Origin: Mesorhizobium_L sp035547755
GTDB lineage: Bacteria; Pseudomonadota; Alphaproteobacteria; Rhizobiales; Rhizobiaceae
Assembly (NCBI GenBank): GCA_035547755.1
Contig: DASZUG010000082.1
Span: 1-64,000 of the forward strand
Direction of reading: 5' to 3'
DNA length: 64,000 nt
A model generated the notes under the pieces. That model was given only the letters and a program-made list of their open reading frames with translations, was not told the origin of the DNA and made no database searches. This document shows positions 42,747 through 51,688 of the stretch, in pieces. The number at the start of each line of letters is the position of its first letter. Position 1 is the stretch's first letter. The position numbers were made by a program, and so were the translations under genes.

Positions 42747-43757
42747 ATGGACAAGCCGCGAAAAGCATTTACCAGCGCCAAGCAGGTCGCCGAACTCGCG
42801 GGCGTGTCCCGGTCCGCCGTCTCCCGCACCTTTACGCCGGGCGCGAGCGTTTCGGAAGAAACCCGCAAGCGCGTGATCTCGGCATCGGAAAAGCTCGGCT
42901 ATCACGTCAACCATCTGGCCCGCGGGTTGCTCCGGCAATCGAGCGGAATCGTCTGCCTCGTCGCGGCCGACACCGATGCGCCCTATGTATCGCGCCTGAT
43001 CCGCACGTTGGTGCGTTCGCTGCAGCAGGCCGGCAAGGTGGCCATGGTGCTGGAATCGACGGGTTCATCAGAGAACGTCGATCACGCTCTCAAGCAGACG
43101 CTTAACTATCGTGCCGACGCGACGGTAGTGCTTTCAGGGACGCCGCCACAATCGCTCATCCGCACCTGTCTCGACAACGGCCAGCGGCTGATCCTCATCA
43201 ACCGTGACGACCAGCTTTCGGGACCACGCAATATCTCGCTCGACAATCGCGGCGCGGCACGGGCGGCGTTCCAGACATTGCTGGCGGCCGGTTGCAACAG
43301 GCTTGCGCTGGTCAATTCCGAAGCCGGAACGCCGAGCCTGATGGCGCGCGAACGAGCCTTCGTCGAATGCGCCGATGAATGGGGGATCGCGGTGACGGTA
43401 ACGCGCAACGGCCGCACCAGCTATGAAGCGGGCGTCCTGGGAGCGCGGCGGCTTTTCTCCGGTGGCGAGCGCCCCGACGGCGCATTCTGCGTGACCGACC
43501 TCCTCGCCTGCGGCTTCATGGATGCGGCGCGGTACGAATTCGGCTTGGCGATCCCGGATCAACTCTCGGTCGTCGGCTTCGACGATATCGAGCAGGCCAG
43601 CTGGGCCTCCTATCGTCTGACCACCTTCTCACCCGACGTCGCGGCGCTTGTCGGACGCGTCGTGGAACTGGCGACAATGGCGGGCGGAACTGGAGAGAGT
43701 CATCGCGACCTGATCGAGGTTCCACTTGTCAGAAGGGATACCGTCCGGCAGGGATGA
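42747..43757 (+). CDS. LacI-family transcription regulator
   Basis: A 336-residue regulator. The helix-turn-helix reads SAKQVAELAGVSRSAVSRTF, followed by the hinge region YHVNHLARGLL and a sensor domain ending GFDDIEQASWASYRLTTFSP. It follows the aldolase gene after 116 nt on the same strand and may have its own promoter. It is the natural candidate regulator of the sugar operon 34697-42630, perhaps through the palindrome at 34616-34629. The effector is unknown. Confidence 0.9.
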   Translation: MDKPRKAFTSAKQVAELAGVSRSAVSRTFTPGASVSEETRKRVISASEKLGYHVNHLARGLLRQSSGIVCLVAADTDAPYVSRLIRTLVRSLQQAGKVAMVLESTGSSENVDHALKQTLNYRADATVVLSGTPPQSLIRTCLDNGQRLILINRDDQLSGPRNISLDNRGAARAAFQTLLAAGCNRLALVNSEAGTPSLMARERAFVECADEWGIAVTVTRNGRTSYEAGVLGARRLFSGGERPDGAFCVTDLLACGFMDAARYEFGLAIPDQLSVVGFDDIEQASWASYRLTTFSPDVAALVGRVVELATMAGGTGESHRDLIEVPLVRRDTVRQG

Positions 43758-43790
43758 GTATCTTGACCTGTGGGGCGGCTTGCCGGCTCC

Positions 43791-44759
43791 TCAGGAGCGC
43801 GGCTTGCGGCGGTCGAAGAACGCCAGGATCTCGCCGACGATTCCCCTGCGGAAAAGAAGCACGCATATCATGAAGATCAAGCCGATGACGATCTGGACCG
43901 GGAAGCCGGAGGTCGCGAGCCTGTTTTCCAGCGAGACGACAAATCCGGCTCCGACGATCGGCCCGACCATTGTGCCGATCCCGCCCAGAAGCGTCATCAG
44001 GATGACCTCTCCCGACATCTGCCAGGCGACATCCGTCAGCGTCGCGAACTGGAAGACGATCGCCTTCAGCGCGCCGGCGAGGCCGGCAAGCGCAGCGGAC
44101 ATGACAAAGGCCGCAAGCTTGTAATTGGCGACGGAATAGCCGAGCGAAATGGCGCGTGTCTCATTCTCGCGGATCGATTTCAGGATCATGCCGAAGGGCG
44201 AATTGACAATGCGCCAGATGATGAAGACGCCGATAAGGAAGACCGCGAGAACGAAGAAATACATCGCGAGCGGCTTATTGAGATCGATAAAGCCAAAGAG
44301 AAAGCCGCGCGGCACGCCCTGGATACCATCTTCCCCGCGGGTGAAGGGTGCCTGGACGCAGAAGAAATAGAACATCTGCGCCAAGGCCAGCGTGATCATG
44401 GCGAAATAGATGCCTTGCCGCCGAATGGCGAAGAAGCCGATAACGGCCCCCAGAACCGCCGCGCCAGCAACGCCGAGGAGAATTCCGGCTTCGGGCGAGA
44501 AACCCCAGCTTTCCACCGCATAAGCACAGAAATAGGCGGCCCCGCCAAAAAAGGCGGCATGGCCGAAGGAAAGCAGCCCCGTATAGCCGAGCAGAAGATT
44601 GAACGCACAGGCAAAGAGCGCAAAGCAAAGCATCCGCATCAAAAAGATCGGATAAACGGCGAAGGGCGCGGCAATCAGCAGCAGAATGCCGATGACGATG
44701 ACGAGCCATTCGATCCGCGCGCGCTGCGGGTTTGTCCGTTCGAGAGCGGTATCCGCCAT
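43791..44759 (-). CDS. livM: Branched-chain-amino-acid-type ABC permease (LivM)
   Basis: A 322-residue inner-membrane permease with about nine hydrophobic segments. LLGYTGLLSFGHAAFFGGAAY and GAVIGFFAIRRQGIYFAMITLAL are classical LivM segments; the late GGIGTMVGPIVGA loop contacts the ATPases. It begins one base after the livH stop. It is the last gene of the minus-strand operon SBP-livG-livF-livH-livM. LivM-type systems carry amino acids, amides, urea or aromatic acids, so the substrate depends on the binding protein. Confidence 0.93.
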   Translation of the reverse strand: MADTALERTNPQRARIEWLVIVIGILLLIAAPFAVYPIFLMRMLCFALFACAFNLLLGYTGLLSFGHAAFFGGAAYFCAYAVESWGFSPEAGILLGVAGAAVLGAVIGFFAIRRQGIYFAMITLALAQMFYFFCVQAPFTRGEDGIQGVPRGFLFGFIDLNKPLAMYFFVLAVFLIGVFIIWRIVNSPFGMILKSIRENETRAISLGYSVANYKLAAFVMSAALAGLAGALKAIVFQFATLTDVAWQMSGEVILMTLLGGIGTMVGPIVGAGFVVSLENRLATSGFPVQIVIGLIFMICVLLFRRGIVGEILAFFDRRKPRS

Positions 44760-44760
44760 G

Positions 44761-45651
44761 TCAGGCGCCCTCCCTTCCGAAGAGTCCGGCAGGGCGAACC
44801 AGAAGGACGGCCGCCATGATAACGAAGATGACCACGCTCGACGCTTCCGGATAGAAAACCTTGGTCAGGCCTTCGGCCAAGCCGAGGATATAACCCGTAA
44901 CAATGGCGCCGAGGATCGATCCCATGCCGCCGACAACCACCACGGCGAAGACGACGATGATGAGGTCCGACCCCATCAGCGGACTGACCTGATAGACGGG
45001 GGCCGCCAATATGCCTGCCAGACCCGCCAGGCCAGAGCCGATGCCATAGGTCAGCGTCAGGAGAAGCGGCACATTGACGCCGAACGCCTGGACGAGACGC
45101 GGATTTTCGGTTGCCGCCCTGAGATAGGCGCCGAGCTTTGTCTTCTCGATGGCGATCCAGACGCCGATGCAGACGATGAGCGAGGCGACCACGACCCAGC
45201 CGCGATAGATCGGCAGGAACATGAATCCGAGATTCGTGCCGCCGGCAAGCAGGCTGGGCGTGGGGTATGGATTGCCGGAAACGCCAAAATAATAGCGAAA
45301 GACTCCTTCAAGAACCAAGGCAAGGCCGAAAGTGAAAAGCAGGCCGTAAAGCGGATCGACACTATAGAGGCGAGAGAGCGCGAATTTCTCGATGACCAGG
45401 CCGATCACCCCGACGATAAGCGGGACGAGGATAAGCGAGGGCCAATAGCCGATACCGAACCAGGTCAATAGCAGATAGCCCGCGAAGGCGCCCAGCATAT
45501 ACTGCGCGCCATGGGCGAAGTTGATGACGCGCAACAGGCCGAAAATGATCGCCAGGCCGAGGCTGAGCATCGCATAGAAGGAGCCGTTGATCAGGCCGAC
45601 CAGCAATTGGCCGAGAAACGCCTGGATAGGAATGCCGAAGATCATCGTCAT
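44761..45651 (-). CDS. livH: Branched-chain-amino-acid-type ABC permease (LivH)
   Basis: A 296-residue permease with about eight transmembrane segments. The N-terminal LVGLINGSFYAMLSLGLAI and FGLLRVINFAHGAQYMLGAF and the late VVGGMGSILGAIVTGYILG are LivH hallmarks. It starts 2 nt after the livF stop. It forms the channel with LivM. Confidence 0.93.
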   Translation of the reverse strand: MTMIFGIPIQAFLGQLLVGLINGSFYAMLSLGLAIIFGLLRVINFAHGAQYMLGAFAGYLLLTWFGIGYWPSLILVPLIVGVIGLVIEKFALSRLYSVDPLYGLLFTFGLALVLEGVFRYYFGVSGNPYPTPSLLAGGTNLGFMFLPIYRGWVVVASLIVCIGVWIAIEKTKLGAYLRAATENPRLVQAFGVNVPLLLTLTYGIGSGLAGLAGILAAPVYQVSPLMGSDLIIVVFAVVVVGGMGSILGAIVTGYILGLAEGLTKVFYPEASSVVIFVIMAAVLLVRPAGLFGREGA

Positions 45652-45653
45652 CG

Positions 45654-46364
45654 TTATACCCCCAGCACCTGATGCAGGAGATCCATTCGGGATTCGAGTT
45701 CGCCGGCAGGGAAGGCCGCTGTCACCCTGCCGTGCTCCATGAGGAAGAAGCGGTCGGCGATGCGGCTCGCGAATCGGAAGTTCTGCTCCACGAGCAGGAT
45801 CGTCATGCCGCGCGTCTTCAATTCGGCCAGCACCTCGCCGATGCGCTGCACGATGACGGGGGCGAGACCTTCCGTTGGCTCGTCGAGAAGCAGGAGCTTG
45901 ACGCCGGTCCTGAGCATGCGCGCCATGGCGAGCATCTGCTGTTCGCCGCCCGACAGCCGTGTGCCCTGGCTGTTGCGACGTTCATGCAGGTTCGGGAAAA
46001 GATCGAAGATTTCCTTCAGACTCATCCCGCCCGGCGCGACGACCGGCGGCAGCATCAGATTCTCCTCGACCGTCAGCGAGGCAAAGATACCGCGCTCTTC
46101 GGGCACGAAACCGATGCCGGCATGGGCCGTACGATGAAGCGGCAGGCGCATCAGATCCTTGCCGTCGAACTGGATGGCGCCCGTGCGCTTGCGGATGATT
46201 CCTATGATCGCGCGCAGCGTCGTCGTCTTGCCGACACCGTTGCGACCGACAAGAGTAACTGTTTCGCCAGGGAGGATATCGAGGCTTACCCCGTGCAGCG
46301 CATGGCTTTCGCCATACCAGGCATGGAGATCGTCGACGGATAGAAGAGCGTTCGGCCTATTCAT
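45654..46364 (-). CDS. livF: Branched-chain-amino-acid-type ABC ATPase (LivF)
   Basis: A 236-residue ATPase. Walker A is LVGRNGVGKTTTLRAI, signature RLSGGEQQMLAMARML, Walker B LLLLDEPTEGLAP and H-loop LVEQNF. VPEERGIFASLTVEENL is typical of LivF. Start 46364 gives an 8-nt overlap with livG. The longer frame to 46445 lies within livG and is not favoured. Confidence 0.94.
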   Translation of the reverse strand: MNRPNALLSVDDLHAWYGESHALHGVSLDILPGETVTLVGRNGVGKTTTLRAIIGIIRKRTGAIQFDGKDLMRLPLHRTAHAGIGFVPEERGIFASLTVEENLMLPPVVAPGGMSLKEIFDLFPNLHERRNSQGTRLSGGEQQMLAMARMLRTGVKLLLLDEPTEGLAPVIVQRIGEVLAELKTRGMTILLVEQNFRFASRIADRFFLMEHGRVTAAFPAGELESRMDLLHQVLGV

Positions 46365-47151
46365 CCGCCGTTCCCATATAGGCGGTCTTGACCCGTTCGT
46401 CGGAACTGACTGTGGCATAGTCGCCGGCTGCCAGTATTTCGCCACGCTGCAGCACAGTGATCCAATCGCACAAATCCGCCACCACCTTCAGATTGTGCTC
46501 GACCATGAGGACGGCGCAATTCTCGGCAACGCCCCTGATGATCTCGGCCACCACGGCGACATCTTCGTGCCCCATGCCGGCCATCGGCTCGTCGAGCAGT
46601 AGAACCTTCGGGTCGAGCGCAAGGGTGGTCGCTATTTCGAGCACCCGCTTGCGCCCATAAGAAAGGTCGCCCGCCATCTGATGACGAGCATTCGCCAATC
46701 CGACCCGTTCGAGCAACTCTTCCGCCCTCGGCGTCAAATTGTCGAGCACCGAGAGCGACCGCCAGAATTGCACGCCTAAGCCGTTCTCGCGCTGTAGCGC
46801 CACACGGACGTTGTCGAGCACCGAAAGGTGCGGGAATATGGCCGATATCTGGAATGAACGGACCAGCCCGAGACGAGCCACCTTCGCCGGTGGCGTGCGG
46901 GTTATGTCCTGCCCGAGCAGCGTGATCGTACCGCTGGTGGGCGGCAGGAAACGTGTCAGCAGGTTGAAAACCGTCGTCTTGCCGGCGCCGTTCGGCCCGA
47001 TGAGAGCATGAATCTTCCCATGCTCCACATCGAGATCGACGTCGCGGACCGCGACGAAACCGGCAAAATCGCGCCGAAGGCCGCGGGCGGAGAGAACCAC
47101 CCGCGAGCCATCCGGATCATGCTGCGCCAAGGCAGCGGATGCTGGCGTCAT
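46357..47151 (-). CDS. livG: Branched-chain-amino-acid-type ABC ATPase (LivG)
   Basis: A 264-residue ATPase. Walker A is LIGPNGAGKTTVFNLL, the signature area DLSYGRKRVLEIATTLALD (typical LivG variant), Walker B VLLLDEPMAGMG and H-loop LMVEHNLKVV. Start 47151 overlaps the binding-protein stop by ATGA; an ATG five codons upstream also exists. It works as a heterodimer with LivF. Confidence 0.93.
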   Translation of the reverse strand: MTPASAALAQHDPDGSRVVLSARGLRRDFAGFVAVRDVDLDVEHGKIHALIGPNGAGKTTVFNLLTRFLPPTSGTITLLGQDITRTPPAKVARLGLVRSFQISAIFPHLSVLDNVRVALQRENGLGVQFWRSLSVLDNLTPRAEELLERVGLANARHQMAGDLSYGRKRVLEIATTLALDPKVLLLDEPMAGMGHEDVAVVAEIIRGVAENCAVLMVEHNLKVVADLCDWITVLQRGEILAAGDYATVSSDERVKTAYMGTADE

Positions 47152-48356
47152 TTGGAGAGCGGGCAACCGCTTTCCTTGGCGCTCAGGAAAGCCTCCTTGC
47201 CGGGAATGGTCGCCAGATATTTGTAATAGTCCCAGTCCTTCTTGCTCTCCGAAGGCGACTTCACCTGATAGAGATACATGTCGTGCCTGAGATTGCCGTC
47301 GGCTTGGACATGGGCATCTGTATAGATGTCATCATTCACCGGCATCGAATGCAGTTCCTTCGTCACCGCTTCCGTCTCGTCCGTCCCAGCGGCCTTGACC
47401 GCCTTCAGATATTGCAGGACGGCCGAATAGGTTCCCGCCTGGACCATGTTCGGCATCTTGCCGGTCGCCTTGAAGAAGCGCTCGCCGAACTTGCGGCTCT
47501 TGTCGTCACGATCCCAGTAATAACCTTCGGTGAGAACGACGCCTTGCGCCGCCTTGAGGCCGAGGCCATGGACTTCCGAGAGGGTGAAAAGCAGCGCAGC
47601 AAGCCGCTGACCGCCCTGCACGATGCCGAATTCGGCTGCTTGCTTGATCGAGTTCGTCGTGTCCAGGCCGGCATTGGCGAGGCCGATGACCTTGGCGCCG
47701 GACGACTGCGCCTGAAGCAGGAAGGAGGAATAGTCAGTGGTGCCGAGCGGATAACGGACTTCGCCCAGAACCTTACCGCCATGGGACTTTACGAAATTGG
47801 CGGTCTGCTGTTCCAGCGAATAGCCGAAAGCGTAATCGACGGTAAGGAAATACCAGCTGTCGCCGCCCTTGCTGACCAGCGCTCCGCCGACGCCAACCGC
47901 CTGGCTATGGGTATCGTAAGCCCAATGAAAACCATAGGGCGAGCAAGCCTTGCCGGTCAGATCCGTGGTCGCCGCGCCGGTGACGATATCGATTTTTTTC
48001 TTTTCCTTGGAAATGCCCTGGACGGCCAGCGCGACTGACGATGTCGTCAATTCCATGATGGCGTCGACATGTTCGGTGTCGTACCATTTGCGGGCGATGT
48101 TCGAGGCAATATCCGGCTTGTTCTGGTGGTCGGCATCGACGATCTCGATGGGTGCACCCAGCACCTTGCCGCCGAAATCCTCAACCGCCAGCTTAGCAGC
48201 CGCTACCGACCCCTTGCCGCCGAAATCGGCATAGACGCCGGACTGGTCGTTCAAAATGCCGATCTTCACCACGCCGTCGGATATTTTATCGGCCGCGGAC
48301 GCCGGTATGACGGTGGCTGCCAACAGAGCCGCCGAAACGATTGCCAGGACTTTCAT
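47148..48356 (-). CDS. Branched-chain-amino-acid-type ABC transporter, periplasmic binding protein
   Basis: A 402-residue exported binding protein of the Peripla_BP_6 type. The signal peptide is about 1-21 (VLAIVSAALLAATVIPASAA). The mature protein opens VVKIGILNDQSGVYADFGG and contains IASNIARKWYDTEHVDAI. Features such as the LTTSSVALAVQGISKEKKK segment recall binding proteins for aromatic acids or amides rather than leucine, but this is only an impression. A GGAGGAG site before ATG 48356 fixes the start. It is the first gene of the operon, and no regulator lies nearby. Confidence 0.9.
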   Translation of the reverse strand: MKVLAIVSAALLAATVIPASAADKISDGVVKIGILNDQSGVYADFGGKGSVAAAKLAVEDFGGKVLGAPIEIVDADHQNKPDIASNIARKWYDTEHVDAIMELTTSSVALAVQGISKEKKKIDIVTGAATTDLTGKACSPYGFHWAYDTHSQAVGVGGALVSKGGDSWYFLTVDYAFGYSLEQQTANFVKSHGGKVLGEVRYPLGTTDYSSFLLQAQSSGAKVIGLANAGLDTTNSIKQAAEFGIVQGGQRLAALLFTLSEVHGLGLKAAQGVVLTEGYYWDRDDKSRKFGERFFKATGKMPNMVQAGTYSAVLQYLKAVKAAGTDETEAVTKELHSMPVNDDIYTDAHVQADGNLRHDMYLYQVKSPSESKKDWDYYKYLATIPGKEAFLSAKESGCPLSK

Positions 48357-48684
48357 CAGTTCTCCTCCAACAATATCGAAGCCGGACAATTCCCGACCTC
48401 AGGTCAACGTTCCCCGGGATATCCATATTCCAGCTATTCGCAACGGCGCATAGCTGCCGGCAAACCCTTTTTTACCCCGCCCGGAGCCGCCGGTGCCTTC
48501 TGTAGCAACGACGGCGCTCGTTTTCGAGACAATCCCGATACCTTCCCGTACCGCAAGATAAACGGGCCCGTCCAGAAAATCCCCCATAACTTTCGCTTTA
48601 TCGTATTTCTACCAACCGCCGCAAATCCGATCGGGGTGCGCGGAAGATCCGTGCCCACGGTATCGGCTTGCGATTCCGCAGATC
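48357..48684. other. Non-coding region upstream of the Liv operon
   Basis: About 330 nt between the binding-protein start and the stop of the neighbouring importer operon. It should hold the Liv promoter. I see no gene, clear palindrome or terminator. Confidence 0.5.
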
Positions 48685-49527
48685 CTATTGCGGCGCCTGC
48701 TGCTTGGCGCGGGCGACGATCTGCGTCGGATTGACGAATTGCAGCGCAAGCACGAGCCAGACGAGCGTTGTGATCATATAGACCACCGCCATGGCGTCGA
48801 TCGATTGCGCTGCCCGCACGCCGGAAGCGAAAACGGCATAATAGAGCGATACGACCAGTGTCTGGCTGGTGGGGCCGGCTGTCAGGAAGGTGAGTTCGAA
48901 CATCGCCAATGTCCTGACCAGCACAAGAAGAAGCGCCGCCAGCATTCCCGGCAGGAGAAGCGGCATCAAAATGCGGATGAAAACGCTCGTCGTCGATGCG
49001 CCGAAAACGCGCGCCGCCTGTTCGATCCTTGGGTCGATCTGCTCGATGAAGGGGATCATCACCAGGATGACGAAGGGAATCGCGGGCACGAGATTTGCGA
49101 GGACGACGCCCCAGAATCTTCCGCCGACACCGGCCTGGTAGAGCAGCGTCGCCATCGGAATGCCATAGGTCAGCGGCGGCACAAGGAGTGGAAGCAGGAA
49201 GATCAGGATGATCAGCCGCTTGCCGGGGAAATCCCGCCGCGCCAGTGCGTATGCGGAGGTCACGCCGACAAGACCCGAGATGACGACGACGGTGAAGACG
49301 ATCTCGAAGGTCACGATCAGGACCGGCGTCAGTTGGAATTCGCGCCAGGCCTGGAAGTACCAGCGCGTCGTCCAGCCGGCTGGCAGCCAGGTGCCGAGCC
49401 AGCGCGTGGCGAGGGAATCGACCACGACGGCAGCGATGACGCCGATGAGATTGAGCACGAAAAGGACGACAACAGCCCAGATCGCAAAGCGCCAGAGTTT
49501 CGAGCCGATACCCGTGTCGCGGATCAT
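48685..49527 (-). CDS. ABC transporter permease (PotC-like)
   Basis: A 280-residue inner-membrane permease with six likely transmembrane segments and the EAA-type loop IEQAARVFGASTTSVFIRIL. The family includes spermidine/putrescine, iron and thiamine permeases as well as some sugar-acid importers. It is the last gene of an operon that begins with uxaC, so uptake of a hexuronate or an oligomer of it is the likely job (inference). Confidence 0.88.
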   Translation of the reverse strand: MIRDTGIGSKLWRFAIWAVVVLFVLNLIGVIAAVVVDSLATRWLGTWLPAGWTTRWYFQAWREFQLTPVLIVTFEIVFTVVVISGLVGVTSAYALARRDFPGKRLIILIFLLPLLVPPLTYGIPMATLLYQAGVGGRFWGVVLANLVPAIPFVILVMIPFIEQIDPRIEQAARVFGASTTSVFIRILMPLLLPGMLAALLLVLVRTLAMFELTFLTAGPTSQTLVVSLYYAVFASGVRAAQSIDAMAVVYMITTLVWLVLALQFVNPTQIVARAKQQAPQ

Positions 49528-49531
49528 CGCG

Positions 49532-50437
49532 TTATCCCTTCGTTCCGCCGGCAGGGCCGCGATAAAAGAGCGACCTCAGCCCCAGGATGACGACCACGAC
49601 GAGAAGCTGCGCCAGGCCCATGATGATGGCGATGGCCGCGCCGAGGGAGTGGTTATACTGCTCGAATGCCGCCTGGTAGGCCGCGATCGCGATGACGCGC
49701 GTCGGCCCCGAGGGCGCGCCCAGCAATACGGCCGAGGGGAAGACGGAGAAGGCCTGGACGAAGGCGAGGCAGAAGGTGATCGCGAGGCCGGGCACGAGGA
49801 GCGGCAGGAACACCTTGAAAAAGCGTTGCCGCGCCTTGGCGCCGAGCGTCGCCGCCGCCTGCTCGATCGCCGGGTCGATACCGCTGACATAGGAAAGCGT
49901 CAGCAGGAACGCGAAGGGGAAGCCGGTTATGACGAGCGAGGCGAACACGCCCCAGTAGTTGTTGGTCAGGCGGATCGGATGCTCGATCAGGTCGAACAGC
50001 ATCAGCGTCTTGTTGAACCAGCCGCGCGGGCCCAGGAAATTCAAGAGGCCATCGGCGACCAGGACTGTGCCGAGCGTAATCGGCAGGACGAGGATCGTCG
50101 TCAACAGTCTCTGGCGCCGCATCAGCCGCACCCGAAAGGCGATCGGGATGGCGACCACGACATTGATGATCGTCACCGGAATGGAGAGCCAGAGCGTCGC
50201 GGCGATGGTCTTGTACTGGAAGGGATCGGTGAAGAAGATCTTGTAGTTCGCGTACCAGGGACCCTTCGCCGGAGAAAGAGAATCGACGACCCCATAGATG
50301 CAGGGATAGATGAAGAGCACGAGCGTCAGGATCACGCCCGGCAACACGAGCAGCGTCGTGCCGTCGATCCCACGCGCCGCGAGGCGCTTGCGGAGCGAAG
50401 GACGAGGCAGGCCGCCGGCCGCGACGACCGCCATCAC
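49532..50437 (-). CDS. ABC transporter permease (PotB-like)
   Basis: A 301-residue permease with about six transmembrane segments and the EAA-type loop IEQAAATLGAKARQRFFKVF. It overlaps the ATPase gene by ATGA and precedes the second permease by 4 nt. It forms the channel with the 48685-49527 product. The context suggests import of hexuronates. Confidence 0.88.
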   Translation of the reverse strand: MMAVVAAGGLPRPSLRKRLAARGIDGTTLLVLPGVILTLVLFIYPCIYGVVDSLSPAKGPWYANYKIFFTDPFQYKTIAATLWLSIPVTIINVVVAIPIAFRVRLMRRQRLLTTILVLPITLGTVLVADGLLNFLGPRGWFNKTLMLFDLIEHPIRLTNNYWGVFASLVITGFPFAFLLTLSYVSGIDPAIEQAAATLGAKARQRFFKVFLPLLVPGLAITFCLAFVQAFSVFPSAVLLGAPSGPTRVIAIAAYQAAFEQYNHSLGAAIAIIMGLAQLLVVVVILGLRSLFYRGPAGGTKG

Positions 50438-51507
50438 GCATGCTCCCTGAAGAGACGCACGCGTCCGACGAGCGGCTGCAGAACGATCTCTTCACCGCGG
50501 GACATCGTACGGTCGGCGCGGAAGAAAAGCTCCGATCCGTCGGAAGCCGAGGCCATGCCGAAATAGGCTCGGCCGCGATATTCGATGCTTTCGACTTTCG
50601 CCTTCATGCCTTCTCCGCCATCCGCCGCGACAAGGTCCTCCGGGCGAATGGAAACGGCGACCTTGTCGCCGACCTTCAGGTCTCCGGGCGATTGCGCCTC
50701 GATGGTGGCGCCGCATGTCTCGACAAGTGCGTTTTCGCCGGACAGAGCTTTTACGCTGCCTGTCGTCCTCGTACGAAACCCCATGAAATCAGCTACATCG
50801 AGCTGGTTGGGTCGCTCGTAAAGGTCTTCGGGCGTGCCGATCTGGCGTATCTTGCCGTCGCGCATGACGACGATACGATCGGCAAGCGACAGCGCCTCGT
50901 CCTGGTCATGGGTGACGTAGATGGTGGTGGAGCCGATCCGCTCATGGATGCTCCTGATCTCGGCGCGCATTTCGAGGCGCAGCTTGGCATCGAGATTGGA
51001 AAGCGGTTCGTCCATGAGGACAAGCGGCGGGCGGATGACGATGGCGCGCGCGATGGCGACGCGCTGCTGCTGGCCGCCCGAAAGCTGGCCCGGAAGCTTT
51101 GCTTCCTGCCCATGAAGCCTGACCAGGCCCAGCGCATCGTGAATGCGTTTGTGCGCCTCGGAAGCGGGCACGCCCTGCATTGCGAGGCCGAAACCGACAT
51201 TTTTGCGGATCGTCATATGGGGAAAGAGCGCATAGCTCTGGAAAACCATGCCGAAGCCGCGGGCTTCGGGCTGCAATTCATCGATGCGGCGGCCACCGAG
51301 ACGGATTTCGCCTCCGGTGAGTTCCAAGAGGCCGGCGATGCAGTTGAGCGCAGTCGACTTGCCACAGCCGGACGGCCCCAGGAGGGCGATGAACTCGCCC
51401 GGTTCGACAGCAAGATCGATGCCGTCGAGCGCATTATAGGCGCCGAAAGTCCGTCGGACATCGATGAGTTCCAGGCGGCCACTCTTTGCCTTGCTATCCT
51501 CTGCCAA
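50434..51507 (-). CDS. ABC transporter ATPase (PotA-like)
   Basis: A 357-residue ATPase. Walker A is LLGPSGCGKSTALNCI, Q-loop MVFQSYALFPH, signature QLSGGQQQRVAIARAI, Walker B LVLMDEPLSNLD, and H-loop YVTHDQDEAL. A TOBE domain (about 270-357) follows. I favour a TTG start at 51507 because GAGGAG stands just upstream and it gives a normal length. The in-frame ATG at 51639 would add 44 residues, partly inside a palindromic repeat. It serves the two permeases downstream. Confidence 0.88.
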   Translation of the reverse strand: MAEDSKAKSGRLELIDVRRTFGAYNALDGIDLAVEPGEFIALLGPSGCGKSTALNCIAGLLELTGGEIRLGGRRIDELQPEARGFGMVFQSYALFPHMTIRKNVGFGLAMQGVPASEAHKRIHDALGLVRLHGQEAKLPGQLSGGQQQRVAIARAIVIRPPLVLMDEPLSNLDAKLRLEMRAEIRSIHERIGSTTIYVTHDQDEALSLADRIVVMRDGKIRQIGTPEDLYERPNQLDVADFMGFRTRTTGSVKALSGENALVETCGATIEAQSPGDLKVGDKVAVSIRPEDLVAADGGEGMKAKVESIEYRGRAYFGMASASDGSELFFRADRTMSRGEEIVLQPLVGRVRLFREHA

Positions 51508-51688
51508 GCCCTGTCTCCTCGAACCCGCGTCTTTTCTCTCTGTTTGAGCACGATCCTTTCGGAAAACCGATGCCCATTTTCGGATTGTGCGGCGAAAGCA
51601 ACGCCGCCGATCGGCGCTGCGTTGCAAAGCCAGGATCAACGCCGGCGGGCGGCTTCTATCACGCCACCCGCACGCGCTGGAAAACCGG
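51508..51688. other. Gap between binding-protein and ATPase genes
   Basis: About 180 nt inside an otherwise compact operon. It contains repeat copy 3 at 51546-51590. The repeat hairpin could modulate the amounts of the binding protein and ATPase messages. Confidence 0.5.
51546..51590. repeat. Palindromic intergenic repeat, copy 3
   Basis: GCACGATCC (51548-51556) and GGATTGTGC (51582-51590) pair at 8 of 9 positions. The inner CGGAAAAC and ATTTTCGG arms match the same layout as copies at 2545-2591 and 5642-5688. Confidence 0.65.

Noticed and set aside
34616..43757. Galactitol/altritol-tagatose pathway as described in Agrobacterium
   Set aside because: That pathway uses a GatZ/KbaZ-type (PF08013) epimerase; here there is a LacD/YihT-class aldolase instead and no such epimerase.
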